A stretch of 64,000 nt of DNA, taken from the NCBI RefSeq assembly GCF_005239225.2, contig NC_133300.1, positions 10,693,875-10,757,874 on the forward strand, in the 5' to 3' direction. Positions 38,140-48,800 of the stretch are shown here, one piece after another. The DNA comes from Populus alba (Eukaryota > Streptophyta > Magnoliopsida > Malpighiales > Salicaceae). A program made the position numbers and the translations under genes. Positions within the stretch are counted from its first letter, which is position 1. Each line of letters opens with the position of its first letter. Under the pieces are notes generated by a model, which was given only the letters and a program-made list of their open reading frames with translations, was not told where the DNA came from and ran no database searches.

Positions 38140-40055
38140 ATATGATGTACAAGGAAATTAAGGTGTATTTAGATGATATGATTGCCAAGTATAAGAGGGG
38201 AGAAGATCATATAAAGGTGTTGAGGAAGTTATTTGAGAGGTTGGGAATTATTAACTATAGCTTAACCCTGCAAAATGTTCGTTTGGAGTTAAGTCTGGCA
38301 TGCTGCTAGGATTTGTGGTTAGTGATAAAGGTATAGAGGTGGATCTTGATAAAGTAAAGGCTATCCAATCCATGTCATCCCCAAAGATAGAGAAGGAGGT
38401 GATGGGATTCTTGGGAAGATTGAACTATATTGCCCAATTTATAGTTCAACTAACCATAACATGTGAACTTATCTTCCGGCTACTGAGAAAAAAGAATTCT
38501 CGGACTTGGAATGAGGAGTGTGAGGAGGCATTCAATAAAATCAAGTATTATTTACAAAGTCCACCTTTACTGGTTCCTCATGTATCATGAAGACCTTTAA
38601 TATTATTTCTGACATTGACTGAAACAGCTATGAGATGTGTATTGGGTTAGCATGATGAAACCAAGAGGAAAGAAAGGGTTATTTATTACTTGAGTCTAGA
38701 TACAGGGTGATAGAAAAACTATGTTGTGCATTGGAATGGGCGGCAAAAAGATTACAACATTATATGTTGTATCACACCACTTGGTTGATTTCAAAAGTGG
38801 AAGGAGAGAAAGATGGAAAGCCTTGGTACTACGATATTAAGAATTTTATACAAAATCAAGAATATCCAGGGAGAGCCTCTAAGATGGATAAGAAAACCCC
38901 GAGAAGATTGGTGTTGGATTTTTATTTAGATGGAGAGATTTTGTACAAAAAATCATTTGATGTAACCTTGTTAAGGTGTTTGAACGAGACAGATGGTAAA
39001 AATACATTGCAAGAGGTCCGTGAAAGGATTTGCTCGACTCATCAAACAGACATATGATAGCAAGGAAAATACAAAGTGCTAGTTATTTTTTGATGATGTT
39101 AGAGAAAGATTGCATTGACTATGTCATGTAATGTCATAAGTGTTAATTGTATAGTGATAAGGTCAATGCAGCTCCGAAGTTTGACCCCTCTGTTTAATCT
39201 AACATCTCCCTGCCCATTTGCAATGTGGGGAATTAACGTGATTGGGCCTGTTAACCCAAAAGCCAACAATGAAAATAGATTCATCCTCATAGCTATTGAC
39301 TACTTTACAAAATGGGTAGAAGCCAATTCATACACTCATGTAACATAGAAGGTGGTGAAGAGGTTTATAGAGAAAGACTTGATTTGTCGATATGGTCCGC
39401 CAGAAAAGATAGTGGCTAATAATGCATAAAATTTCAATGGAAAAATGATAGTGAAGCTATGTACCAAATGGATAATTAAGCATTCAAATTCCTCACCATA
39501 CAGATTGCCAACAAGAATATCAAGAAAATTATTCAGAAAATGGTGGTCACTTATAAGGGTTGACATGAGATGTTGTCATTCATTCTCCATTTGTATCGCA
39601 CTATAGTAAGAACCTCAATAGGAACTACTCCATATTCTCTAGTGTATGGGATGGAGGCAGTGATGCCTTTGAAAGTAGAAATCCCCTCATTAAGGGTGTT
39701 GATGGATTCCGAACTATAAGAGGCCGAATGGGACAAAGTAAGATATGAACAGCTAAACCTGATCAATGAAAAGAGGATAGCTATGATTTGTCATCATCAA
39801 CTCTACCAGAAAAGAATGGCCAAGGTATATGATAAAAAGGTTAAACCTCATTTGTTCCAAGAAGGAGATCTAGTGCTGAAAAAGATACTATCATTACTAG
39901 GAGAAGATCCAAGCAAATGGGCACCAAATTATGAGGGTCCTTATGTAGTAAAGAAGGCTTTTTCGGGAGGAGCTCTAAAGTTGTCTAGAATGGATGGAGA
40001 AGATCTAGCCAGGGTTATGAATTCTAACTCTGTAAAGAGAAGTTTGGCCATGATT
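38140..40055 (+). pseudogene. Ty3/gypsy pol remnant (RT, RNase H and integrase pieces)
   Basis: Protein-like pieces in changing frames follow gypsy pol order. First comes the reverse transcriptase YLDDMIAK box (38170) with KVLRKLFERLG and GFLGRLNYIAQFI. Then come RNase H-side text (IEKLCCALEWAAKRLQHYM, 38710), the RNase H-integrase linker (38800-39055), integrase core text around WVEANSYT (39300) and TPYSLVYGMEAVMPLKVEI (39630), and the C-terminus SKWAPNYEGPYV to MDGEDLARV (39900-40040). Stops and frameshifts are spread along it, and gag, protease and the 5' half of RT are missing. It lies only 35 bases after the LTR at 35440-38105, so a large internal deletion is likely. Not functional. Confidence 0.88.
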
Positions 40056-40568
40056 TCTTTGTGTAAAGAACCTTTTTTTTCATTGCATTGATCTCACAAC
40101 ACTTAAGTTTTCTTTCTAAAAAGGAAAATCTTGAAAGAACTGGTTTTGTACATGATTACAAGGAATGTATCATAAAACACTCGAAAAGGATATTTAAGCA
40201 ATTCCTGGTAAAGAGGTGACCAAACCAAACAAACCTAAAGCTATCCCTGAGATAAAACCTTGTCTCTGATAGCATTTTGAATCGTATGGATAAATAGGTA
40301 GGTAATCATCTTTGTAATCACCTATTTTTATCTTTTGAGACAAGAATAAGGTTTATCAATCTTAACAATGTGCGTTTTGAAATGAGGAAACACCATCTTT
40401 ATCATCCTTTCACTTTCTAAAGATTTTATCCTTTTGTTGTCCCTATTTGAGCCGGAACGAGTTTCTTCTTTATGAAAACCCTGACTATTACTACACCCCA
40501 AACTAATGGCAATGAGAGATCTTTCGTTAGAAAAGATGAAGACGGTTGTAGAATCAGTAGTAAAAGGG
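40056..40568 (+). other. 3' untranslated region of the gypsy remnant
   Basis: Non-coding DNA after pol, continuing on the far side of the solo LTR at 42965. The CTTAG at 40569-40573 is the left target duplication of that insertion. Confidence 0.5.
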
Positions 40569-40573
40569 CTTAG

Positions 40574-42959
40574 TGTCGCACCCGACATCGCGGCGGCCCT
40601 AAAAATAATTCTCTTGAATTATGGAAAAAGAACAGATTTATGGCATCCGGTTCTTTTAGGAAAAAATGTCTTGTTTAAGGAGTCGCCACCTAGTATTATG
40701 GTCACTAGGAACCCTAACTGGTCAACAGAGATTCTATGACTCGGGATTGGTTACGTAAAAGGGAAGATATTATCACCCCTTAAACGTTCTGCCTAAGGCA
40801 GACTGCATTGTTGGTTTTGTCTTAAATTGCTAAATGTTTATTAGTTTATGCTATGAAATTTTGCTTATAATATTCATGACTCTGGCGCCAGTGAATATTC
40901 AAGCTCGAATAATTCCAACTCTGGCGTTGGTAAAAATTCGTAGCTACGAAAAATAAAATTAGATAAATATTTTTTATTCCTTACTCTAGCATTAGTGAAT
41001 AAAAAAAATAAAAATTTATTTTTACGCATGCACATATTTTTTTTATTTTTTATAGCTGAATAAAATAAAATATAACAAATAAAAATAATATAAATTTAAA
41101 CCGGTATTTTACTCCTGACTCTGGCGTCAGTGAATAAACCAATAAATTTACATTATTTTTATTCATGCATACACATTTTTTTTATTTTTTTCTATTTTTT
41201 TATTTTTCTGTTTTTCTATTTTTTTTTATTTTTTATTTTGGGCTGGGCTGGACCCAGCAGGCCTAGCCGGGTCACAGGCTTGACCCGGCTGGCCATTTAC
41301 TTTACCAGCAGGCGTGCGTGAGCAGTTCACGCACGCCAGCTATAGGAACATATAATTAAAATGCAAAAAGGGAAGGCGCAACTAACCTGGTGCTGGAAAT
41401 GGCGATCCGGATTTTGCAGTCTTTCTTGATCGTCTATCCTTGCCTCAAGATCCCTGTGTTCGTTCGTTTCCCTTCTGTATATGTATTCCTTCTGTTAGCT
41501 GCTAGTTCCTCTCTCCTTTTTAATTTCTTCCTCTGGCTGTGGAAGCTGACGCTGGAGAAGAGGAAGCCGATGATGATGCTGGTGGAGTGATTGAAGCTCA
41601 CGGTGCAGAGGGGAGATGCTGGTTGTTGCAAGGTTGCTGACAGTTGCCTTGCTGTTGGAGTTCACGATGTTGTGTGAGGTGACTGGTGGCAACACTACCC
41701 ACGGTGGCTGATCTTGGAGTATCTGGTGTTGGAGTGGAGACTAACCGTGGCGAGGAGCTGCCTGAAATGGAGGAAGCTGCTGGGGATGAAGATCTTCCAC
41801 TGCTGCTCACGGTGCAGAAATCATTGCTGCTAATGTGAAATGGTGCAACTATGGAAGAACTGTTGTCGCTACTCTCGATGGAATCAGCAACTGTTGGCCT
41901 TGCTGATGAGCTGTGAGAGAGACCCTTGGTGAAGTCTAATGAAGCTCGCAGTGCTAGTCTAGTCTCCAGTGGCTTTTCGGTTCTGCCCTCCCCACCCCTG
42001 ATCTCTCTGTTTTTTATCCTTTTCAACTTTCAGTCCCCTCGGTCCCTCCCTGTTTCTCTCTTTTCAGTCCCAAAATCCCTTGTTTTCCTCTCTGGTTTTC
42101 AGTGTTCTCTCCACTGGTTCCTAGCCTTCTCCCCTGGGTCTCTCCCCTTATTTTCCTCCCTCCTGCTCCTCCTTTTATAAGACCACAATCGGTGGTAACA
42201 GCAAGCCTCCTAAATGCCCAGTGTAACCGACCCTTTAAGTGCCTTCAATGCTAAAACTTAAGCGTTGGCTGGAAACCGATGAAACGGAGGAAGAAGACAG
42301 TGAATAGTTTTGTCCAAGAAACGGCTCCGTTTTCCCATCAACTGCTATTTATGATCTGGTCCTTGAAGTTTTGAAATGTTTGAAAATAAGCCCCTGGATA
42401 AACTTTAATTGGATCCTTGCATTTCCGCGCCATTTTCAATCTGGTCCTTGGATTTTAATGTTTGCAATTTGGACCCCAATTAAACCCCAAACTTTGATAT
42501 TTCATCAATTAAGTCCTCGGATTTCATTAATTAAATTAATTCAAAGCCAATTAAGTCCAAAAACTTATCAATTCTCCAATTAAGCCCCTAATTGGATTAA
42601 TTAAATTAATTCCAAGCTTAATTAAGTCTCAAAACTTATCAATTCTCCAATTAAATCCTTGATTGGATGAATTAAATTAATTTCAAGCTTAATTAAATCT
42701 CAAAACTTATTAATTCTCCAATTAAGCCTTTAATTGGATTAATTAAATTAATTCCAAGCTTAATTAGATTAATTCCAAAGTTTAATTAAACCCCAAAAAC
42801 TTCCAATCATGTTGCCCTTAACCCAAATTTTAATTCATTCTTCATTTATTTCATTTTACTTGTTTTCATCATTATTATTATTTTTTTTATCATCATTTTT
42901 TATCCTTTTTAGTAAATAAAATAATAAAAATAAAAATGGTCAAAATTTGGGTTATGACA
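40574..42959 (-). mobile_element. Solo LTR, 2386 bases, with CTTAG target duplication
   Basis: The block starts TGTCGCACCC and ends GGGTTATGACA on the plus strand and is flanked by direct CTTAG copies at 40569-40573 and 42960-42964. Orientation is minus: a TATA-like TCTTATAAAAGG lies near 42170-42181 on that strand, U3 is on the right with tandem repeats, and U5 on the left carries several copies of CTGGCGTCAGTGAAT (40880-41130). No internal region or second LTR is present, so it formed by LTR-LTR recombination. The minus-strand open frame at 41598-42026 lies in the leader and is not regarded as a gene. Confidence 0.85.
42480..42790. repeat. Tandem repeat in U3 of the solo LTR, unit about 70 bases
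   Basis: About four units read CCAATTAAGYCYYTAATTGG, then ATTAATTAAATTAATTCCAA, then GCTTAATTAAGTCTCAAAAC. The flanking CTGGTCCTTG/TTTGGACCCC text is a common style in plant LTRs. Confidence 0.8.
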
Positions 42960-42964
42960 CTTAG

Positions 42965-44249
42965 AATGGAAGCCCAACAATTGAGAAAAGGCTAAGAAGA
43001 AAATAAGAAAAGGAATTTGAGCAAATTACCAAGAAGAACACTTGGATCTTTGAAAGTCAGAACCTAACACGTGGGGGTATCACCATGAAAGTGAAAAAAA
43101 AAAGATAAAAAGAGAAAGAAAGAAAAAAGATGATGGTTTGATGATGCTTTAAGACTAAGATGAGTATCCTTAAGCAAGTTTCTCTAAACACATCCTATGA
43201 GACAACTCCACGAGAACAAGAGATAGAAAAAGAGTGGTCATAAGTCTTTAAACCCTCAAACACTTTTGAGCCTTAAAGCATCCTTTTCTTTCATAGCCCA
43301 CTGATGTAGCCTACATTACAAGCCCTTAGATGTCCTTTCTAATCAAGCACATATAACTTAGGTTGATAGATGTTGGTCTTACTGTTCACACGACTTGATA
43401 AAAAAAGAAATATCCTGCTTTCATCCATGCAAGAAAAATGCTAATATGAGATAATACCCTTTTCTACGCAAACTTTTCAAGTAGATACTTGAAACCTTTT
43501 GACAAAAATTAAACAGAAGGTCAACTTTGGTAAAAAGCCTGACCTAAAGATAAACCACATTCCAGAAACCAATAAAACACTCAATGGGAACTGTTTAAAA
43601 GAGTTTTCGATGTGTATGTTGAAAGTTTCAGTTGTCATGAACAAAACTAAGTCTTTTAAAGATTGTTTTTTTTTCTTGGAAAGATTATTGTGTTGGAACG
43701 AAACCAAAAAAGCCCTTAATTTGAGAAATACAAATTAAAGCATTAATAAGAGCATGAAAAAAAGGGGGAATGACAAATCATGCATTTATGGAAAAGGGTC
43801 ACCTGATAAAAAGAGTTGGGGATTTCTTCCCTAAGATGTGATGGGTAAGAGAGACAACATGAGAAATGGATCCAACATGCAATTTCAAACACGTGGACAA
43901 GATCGTGTCGAAAGAGAGTTTTATGAAATTAAAGGAAGCGATGGCACCTAAGTTTCCAAACCAGGTAAGGATTAATGCATGACATCTAACCTCAAAACAT
44001 TACATCAAATATTTTTGTTGATTTGTTACAAGAAAGATCCTCAATGAAGTTTGACGAGATTGTGGACAAAGAAAGAATCATTAAGTTAATGATAGCAAAG
44101 AAATCACAATTTTGACCCTGGAACGAGAAGAAAATGAGATAAACCCTACAATGAGAAAAATCTTAAAGAAATAAGAAGATCAATCATGTCATCAAGAAGA
44201 GTCTTCAGTTTGAACCCTATCATCAGGAAGAACCACCTAGCAATGAATT
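42965..44249 (+). other. Gypsy 3' untranslated DNA (continued)
   Basis: No gene. Continues the element interrupted by the solo LTR. Short frames around 43480-43740 lie on both strands and show no domain. Confidence 0.45.
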
Positions 44250-44930
44250 TAGCTTTAGTTAAAGGGAATCACTTGTTGAGATTTCAGATTGACCGAGCTA
44301 CATACGGAGTTTTGGTTCTGGTTAAAGGAGATCGCTAAATAGAATCTCAGGTTAACTTAACCATACATGGATTTTAGCTTTTGGTTAAAAGGAGTCATCA
44401 GATAGGATTTCAGGTTGACCAAGCTACACGCAGAATTATGGTTTTGGTTAAAGAAGATTGTCAGATGGGATCTCAAGTTAACTCAACCATACACAGAATT
44501 TAGTTCTGGTTAAAGGGAATCACCAGATGGGATTCTAGGTTGACTAAGCTACATAAAGACAAACTTTGATTATAGTTAAAGGGGATCGCCATAAGGGGCC
44601 TCAGGTTAACCCAACCACACACCGATTTTGCTTTGGTTGAAAGGAATCACTAAATGGGATTTTAGGTTGACCGAACCACACATTGACTTTAGTTCTAGTT
44701 AAAGGAGATCGCTAGATGGGATCTTAGGATGACCAAGCCACCAACATTCTCTTAGCATTGGAAGAAAGTGAGAAGAACTCTATCATTAGAAAATTTTGAC
44801 AAAAGAAAAAAATAAGGCTCAAACCCTGTTGTGTTATAAAAAGACAGTTTATTTAGGTTCTAGTTAAAGAAAATCACTAGATTGGATTTCAGGTTAACCT
44901 AACCAAAGATAGAGTTCAGAAGATCGCCTG
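44250..44930 (+). repeat. Tandem array, unit about 63 bases (eight or nine units)
   Basis: Units built on GGTTAAAGGAGATCGCC, GATGGGATCTCAGGTTAACC and an AACCACACA tail alternate with GAATCACC-type units, so a dimer of about 126 bases is visible. It is the same family and orientation as 34965-35150. Confidence 0.88.
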
Positions 44931-45031
44931 ATTGGGATCTCGAAATAGCCAAGTTGTGCATCTTTTTTTCTAAAAAATGGTCTCAATATCAGGTGACCGG
45001 TCCATCTTAAGTTTTTAAGAAAAACTCCATT

Positions 45032-45039
<8 letters not shown>

Positions 45040-45075
<36 letters not shown>
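45040..45075. repeat. (AC)n microsatellite
   Basis: About 35 bases of AC, preceded by a short TA run. It sits at the inner edge of the right inverted-repeat arm, where the left arm has a TA run instead. Confidence 0.95.
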
Positions 45076-45079
<4 letters not shown>

Positions 45080-45714
45080 AAAACTCCACGCTTTTTTTTT
45101 TTTGTCTCAATATTGGGTGATCTGCTCATTTTGAATTTCAAAAGAAATTATCTTACCTCGAGGAATGAAACAGTACTGGTTCACAATTCATATTATTTTC
45201 CGTAGTTCTGTTGACTTGAGATTCTGTATCTTAGCGAGTCCCAAAAACTTGGAACTATTTGCCTTTCGTCACACCTTTCCTGCCAGGTTAGTGTATAGCA
45301 TGCATGTTTTTGTTTATCTATTTTTGGAAACATAGGTCCCGCTTTTTGTTGTAACCTTCTTTGAGCTCCTATTTTCATTTGTTTGCCCGACCTATCCTCT
45401 TGAACTGGAATATGCTCCACGCACTACATTTCCTATCCTTTTTATGCTTGGTGAAGAGATCTCTAGTTCCTTATGGGACCCTTTCTTGCTCCATTGAACG
45501 TTGCTTTGTAGTAAACTTTTGTCGATGTTTTAATTGCCTTTTCCATTTTTAAGAAATTATTTTTTAGAGAAAACTAAAAAAAAAAAAAATTGGTTTTGTT
45601 CATGAAAATTAAAACTTTCAATGAAATCATTTCTCATAAAGGTGCTTCAAAGGTTTTTTATTTTTTTTTATGATATCCCTTTAATGTTGGGCTTTGGTTC
45701 ACTATGTACCCCTG
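45076..45714. repeat. Right arm of the long inverted repeat (partner 33394-34037)
   Basis: Reverse-orientation copy of the left arm, about 11 kb away, starting near ACTCCACG and ending near ACTATGTACCCCTG. The copies differ by scattered substitutions and A/T-run length. Confidence 0.8.
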
Positions 45715-46780
45715 TATATATACTTATAATTATATTTTATAATTAAGCACATATATTATACCATTAATTTAATTTTCTTTAAATTTGACATATTGTAACT
45801 ACTATTACAAGGGGGTAAGCATAAGTTTGATTAAAATAGTTGTTGTAATTTAAATAAAAAAAACAATTATCTTACATTATGTAATATATATATATAATTA
45901 ATTTAATATTTTGTTTCAAATATAATACCAAATACAAGGTTGGGTAACTATATTTCTACTATACAAAAATTAGATTATTATGTCCCTAGCTCTTTGTGGA
46001 ATCTTATGTCCTTGAATTAAGGAGTCAAATAACCATGATTAGTTGTTGATGCGTGATATATCTTTATTATTCTTCATATATCATGTATTATATCAATTGA
46101 TTCACTATGTTCTTTTACTATATGAATTAAATTCACTTATGTCTCTGTAAAAAATAATGTAGAAACATTTTTCATGTGTCATCATAAAAAAGAAACATGC
46201 CAAATGTCCACAACCATTCATAATAGGATGACTCATTAACTTAGGATACAAGAAGTCATTAGTATATTATAAAAGGACATAATAATTCATTAAAAAAATA
46301 TATAGTACATGATAATTTTCGAGCTTTAATTCAATGAATTAAAGATGTTAAGTGATGGGTTTTTTTTTTAGGTTTTTTTCATGTTTTATATATATATGTT
46401 ATGGAGTTTATTTTTCAGAAAAACATTTTATAAGGGGAATTTGTTAATTATACCAAAAATATTTATTCCAATGAGTGAAATTTAAAAGTATATTGAGATT
46501 AAATTATAGATTTTGTTTAGTGTTATGGTGTGACGAAATTATATTTATTTTTAAATTAATTTGTTTTTTTATTTTAAAATTATTTTGATATAATGAGGTT
46601 AAAAATAAGATTTTTTTAGAATTAAAAATTATTTTAATATATTTTTTAAAAAAAATACTTTAAAAATACTACTAGCGCTGTCTTAAGTGCTTGAAGCAGC
46701 TAATGAGGCATAACTTTTTCTTTAATGAGCATTATTGTTCCTATTCTTTTAAAAAATCTTGAGTTGAAAACTCTTTAACG
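45715..46780. other. Intergenic DNA upstream of the PUB gene
   Basis: AT-rich, no gene. An AT-rich MITE-like block (46530-46675) related to 22085-22300 is present. The last few hundred bases should carry the promoter of the U-box gene. Confidence 0.45.
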
Positions 46781-47098
46781 AATTCTGGGACTGTGAACGG
46801 GAGGGCGGGACAAGTTTTGAGCTTCTGGGAAAATTCCGCGGAGCATCATCTGTTTCTTTTTCGATTGCTCGATCTCCGAAAGCAAAGGAAGGAATCAAGA
46901 TATAGGACAGCTCACAAGATCACCATATTATCATCCAAACCCCAACAAATTCTCTCGCTCTCCCAAGACTTGGTCTTCATTTTGTGACCATCATACCAGT
47001 CCTCAACTTCTTGATCAATCTCTGTTGGCACCAAAACATCCTGCATTTGGCTGACCAAACATCTGATCATTCTCTTCTTTTGTTGCGTTTCTCAAACC

Positions 47099-47146
47099 AT
47101 GGATAAACATCAACATTTGGATACTTGCAAAAGAAGAGGAAAATAA
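47099..47146 (+). other. Upstream ORF in the PUB 5' leader (15 codons)
   Basis: ATG at 47099 in a good context (AACCATGG) opens a 15-residue frame that stops with TAA at 47144, 50 bases before the ATG taken as the PUB start. It could reduce translation of the main frame. Whether it lies in the mature leader is not known. Confidence 0.4.
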
Positions 47147-48365
47147 TTGAACAAAACCAGTTGGTGAGATTGAGACGCAGAGGGACATGTAGAGTCATGG
47201 AGTTTCAAGAAGCTGTGGCGAGGCTAAGGATCCACAAGACAATACGCAAGGGAGCTATTGAGAGACATCACACGCAAACTGAAAAGAAAGAACGGAAAAT
47301 CTTCTTTCACAGATCATCATCATCATCATCAAAGCAAAAGACAAAGCCATCAGAAATCCCGATAGAGTTTCTATGTCCAGTTTCCGGTACTCTCATGAAG
47401 GACCCGGTAATTGTCTCCTCTGGGCATACATTTGAGCGTGCTTGTGTTCAAGCCTGCAATACTCTGGGTTTCACACCCACTCTAATGGATGGCACCGTTC
47501 CTGATTTCTCCACTGTCATTCCCAATCTAGCTCTCAAATCCACCATTCTCGAATGGTGCAGAAATTACTCTCTAGACCCGCCTAATGATAAAACGACCCT
47601 CGATTTCTTCTCTGCAGAAAAGCTTGTCCGCGCAAAAATATTAGAAACCCAACGACAGAAACCGAAACCTCCAAAGAAGAACGAACATCAAGACACTGGT
47701 GCTGGGATTGATCACGTAGTTACTGATTTGATCACTCAGACCCCAAGTACTCATGACTCCTGGAGCTCAAACGATTCTCCCCTCCAACTCAAGACTCGAT
47801 CGAGCTACTACTCTTCTCCTTCTTCCTCCACGGCCGAGATAGAAGCCTTTGACCCTAACCCCAAAGATGAAGAGTTTGTTAGAAAACTCAAAAGCCCGCT
47901 AGTGTTTGAGATTGAAGAAGGTCTCATTTCATTAAGAAACACAACGAGAGCTAGAGAAGATGATACCAAACTGCAGCTTTGTACCTCTCGGCTTCTCTCA
48001 GTATTACAGCCTTTGATCATTTCGAGGTACACAAGCATTCAAGTCAACTCAGTTGCTTGTTTAGTTAATTTGTCTTTAGAGAAAAATAACAAAATTAAGA
48101 TAGTACGGTCTGGAATTCTTCCTTTGTTGATTCATGTGTTAAAAGGAGGTTTCCCTGAGGCAAAAGAGCATGCTTGTGGTGCAATTTTTAGTTTAGCACT
48201 TGATGACCGTAACAAGACTGCGATCGGCGTTTTGGGTGCTTTGCCTCCACTTCTGCATTTGCTGCGATCCGCTGAGAGTGACCGGACTCGGCATTACTCG
48301 AGCTTAGCTTTATATCATCTCTCACTAGTTCAAAGCAACATCACTAAGCTAGTAAAACTTGGGTC

Positions 48366-48736
48366 TATTAAACATAATCCACCCATTAACAACCATCTTG
48401 AGTCTACAGAATGGAGTGATAAGGCAGTTGACCAAGATGTGATTGTCTTTCCAGAAATAGAAGAATCATGAAGAGGAATTCAAGGAGTCCAATCACTGCA
48501 TAATAGGAAATCAGTTCAGCAATCTACTCCAGCAATTTACTCCTGTAAAATAGCTATGTAACAGCACTAAGATAGAAATTACAATCTGTATAATTTTACT
48601 ACTTTATTTGTAACTTTCCTTCTGAATATTTCTTCTACATTGTAAAGTCTATATATACATTAGTAATCAAGAACTCTTACTCACGCTTTGCATGAGAAGT
48701 TTTCTCACAATTATTCTCTTTTATATTTTTTCTTTA
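48366..48736 (+). repeat. 5' LTR of the young copia element
   Basis: Starts TATTAAAC and ends TTTTTTCTTTA. A TATA-like CTATATATAC near 48649 should start the transcript about 20-30 bases downstream. Its first 106 bases stay open in the PUB frame and give the chimeric tail. Confidence 0.95.
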
Positions 48737-48748
48737 TGGTATCAGAGC
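48737..48748 (+). promoter_or_regulatory. Primer-binding site (initiator tRNA-Met type)
   Basis: TGGTATCAGAGC directly follows the 5' LTR, the standard site of plant copia elements for priming minus-strand DNA synthesis. Confidence 0.92.
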
Positions 48749-48800
48749 TTCTTGTGAGACAAGAGAGTTCCATTTTTATTTTTATTTTTTCTTCTTTTCA

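Noticed and set aside
41598..42026. 142-codon minus-strand open frame
   Set aside because: It lies in the leader part of the solo LTR, is Ser/Pro-rich and has no recognisable domain.
47125..47196. Extension of the PUB frame upstream of 47197
   Set aside because: The frame is open but its first codon is TTG. The first in-frame ATG is 47197, so the start was placed there.
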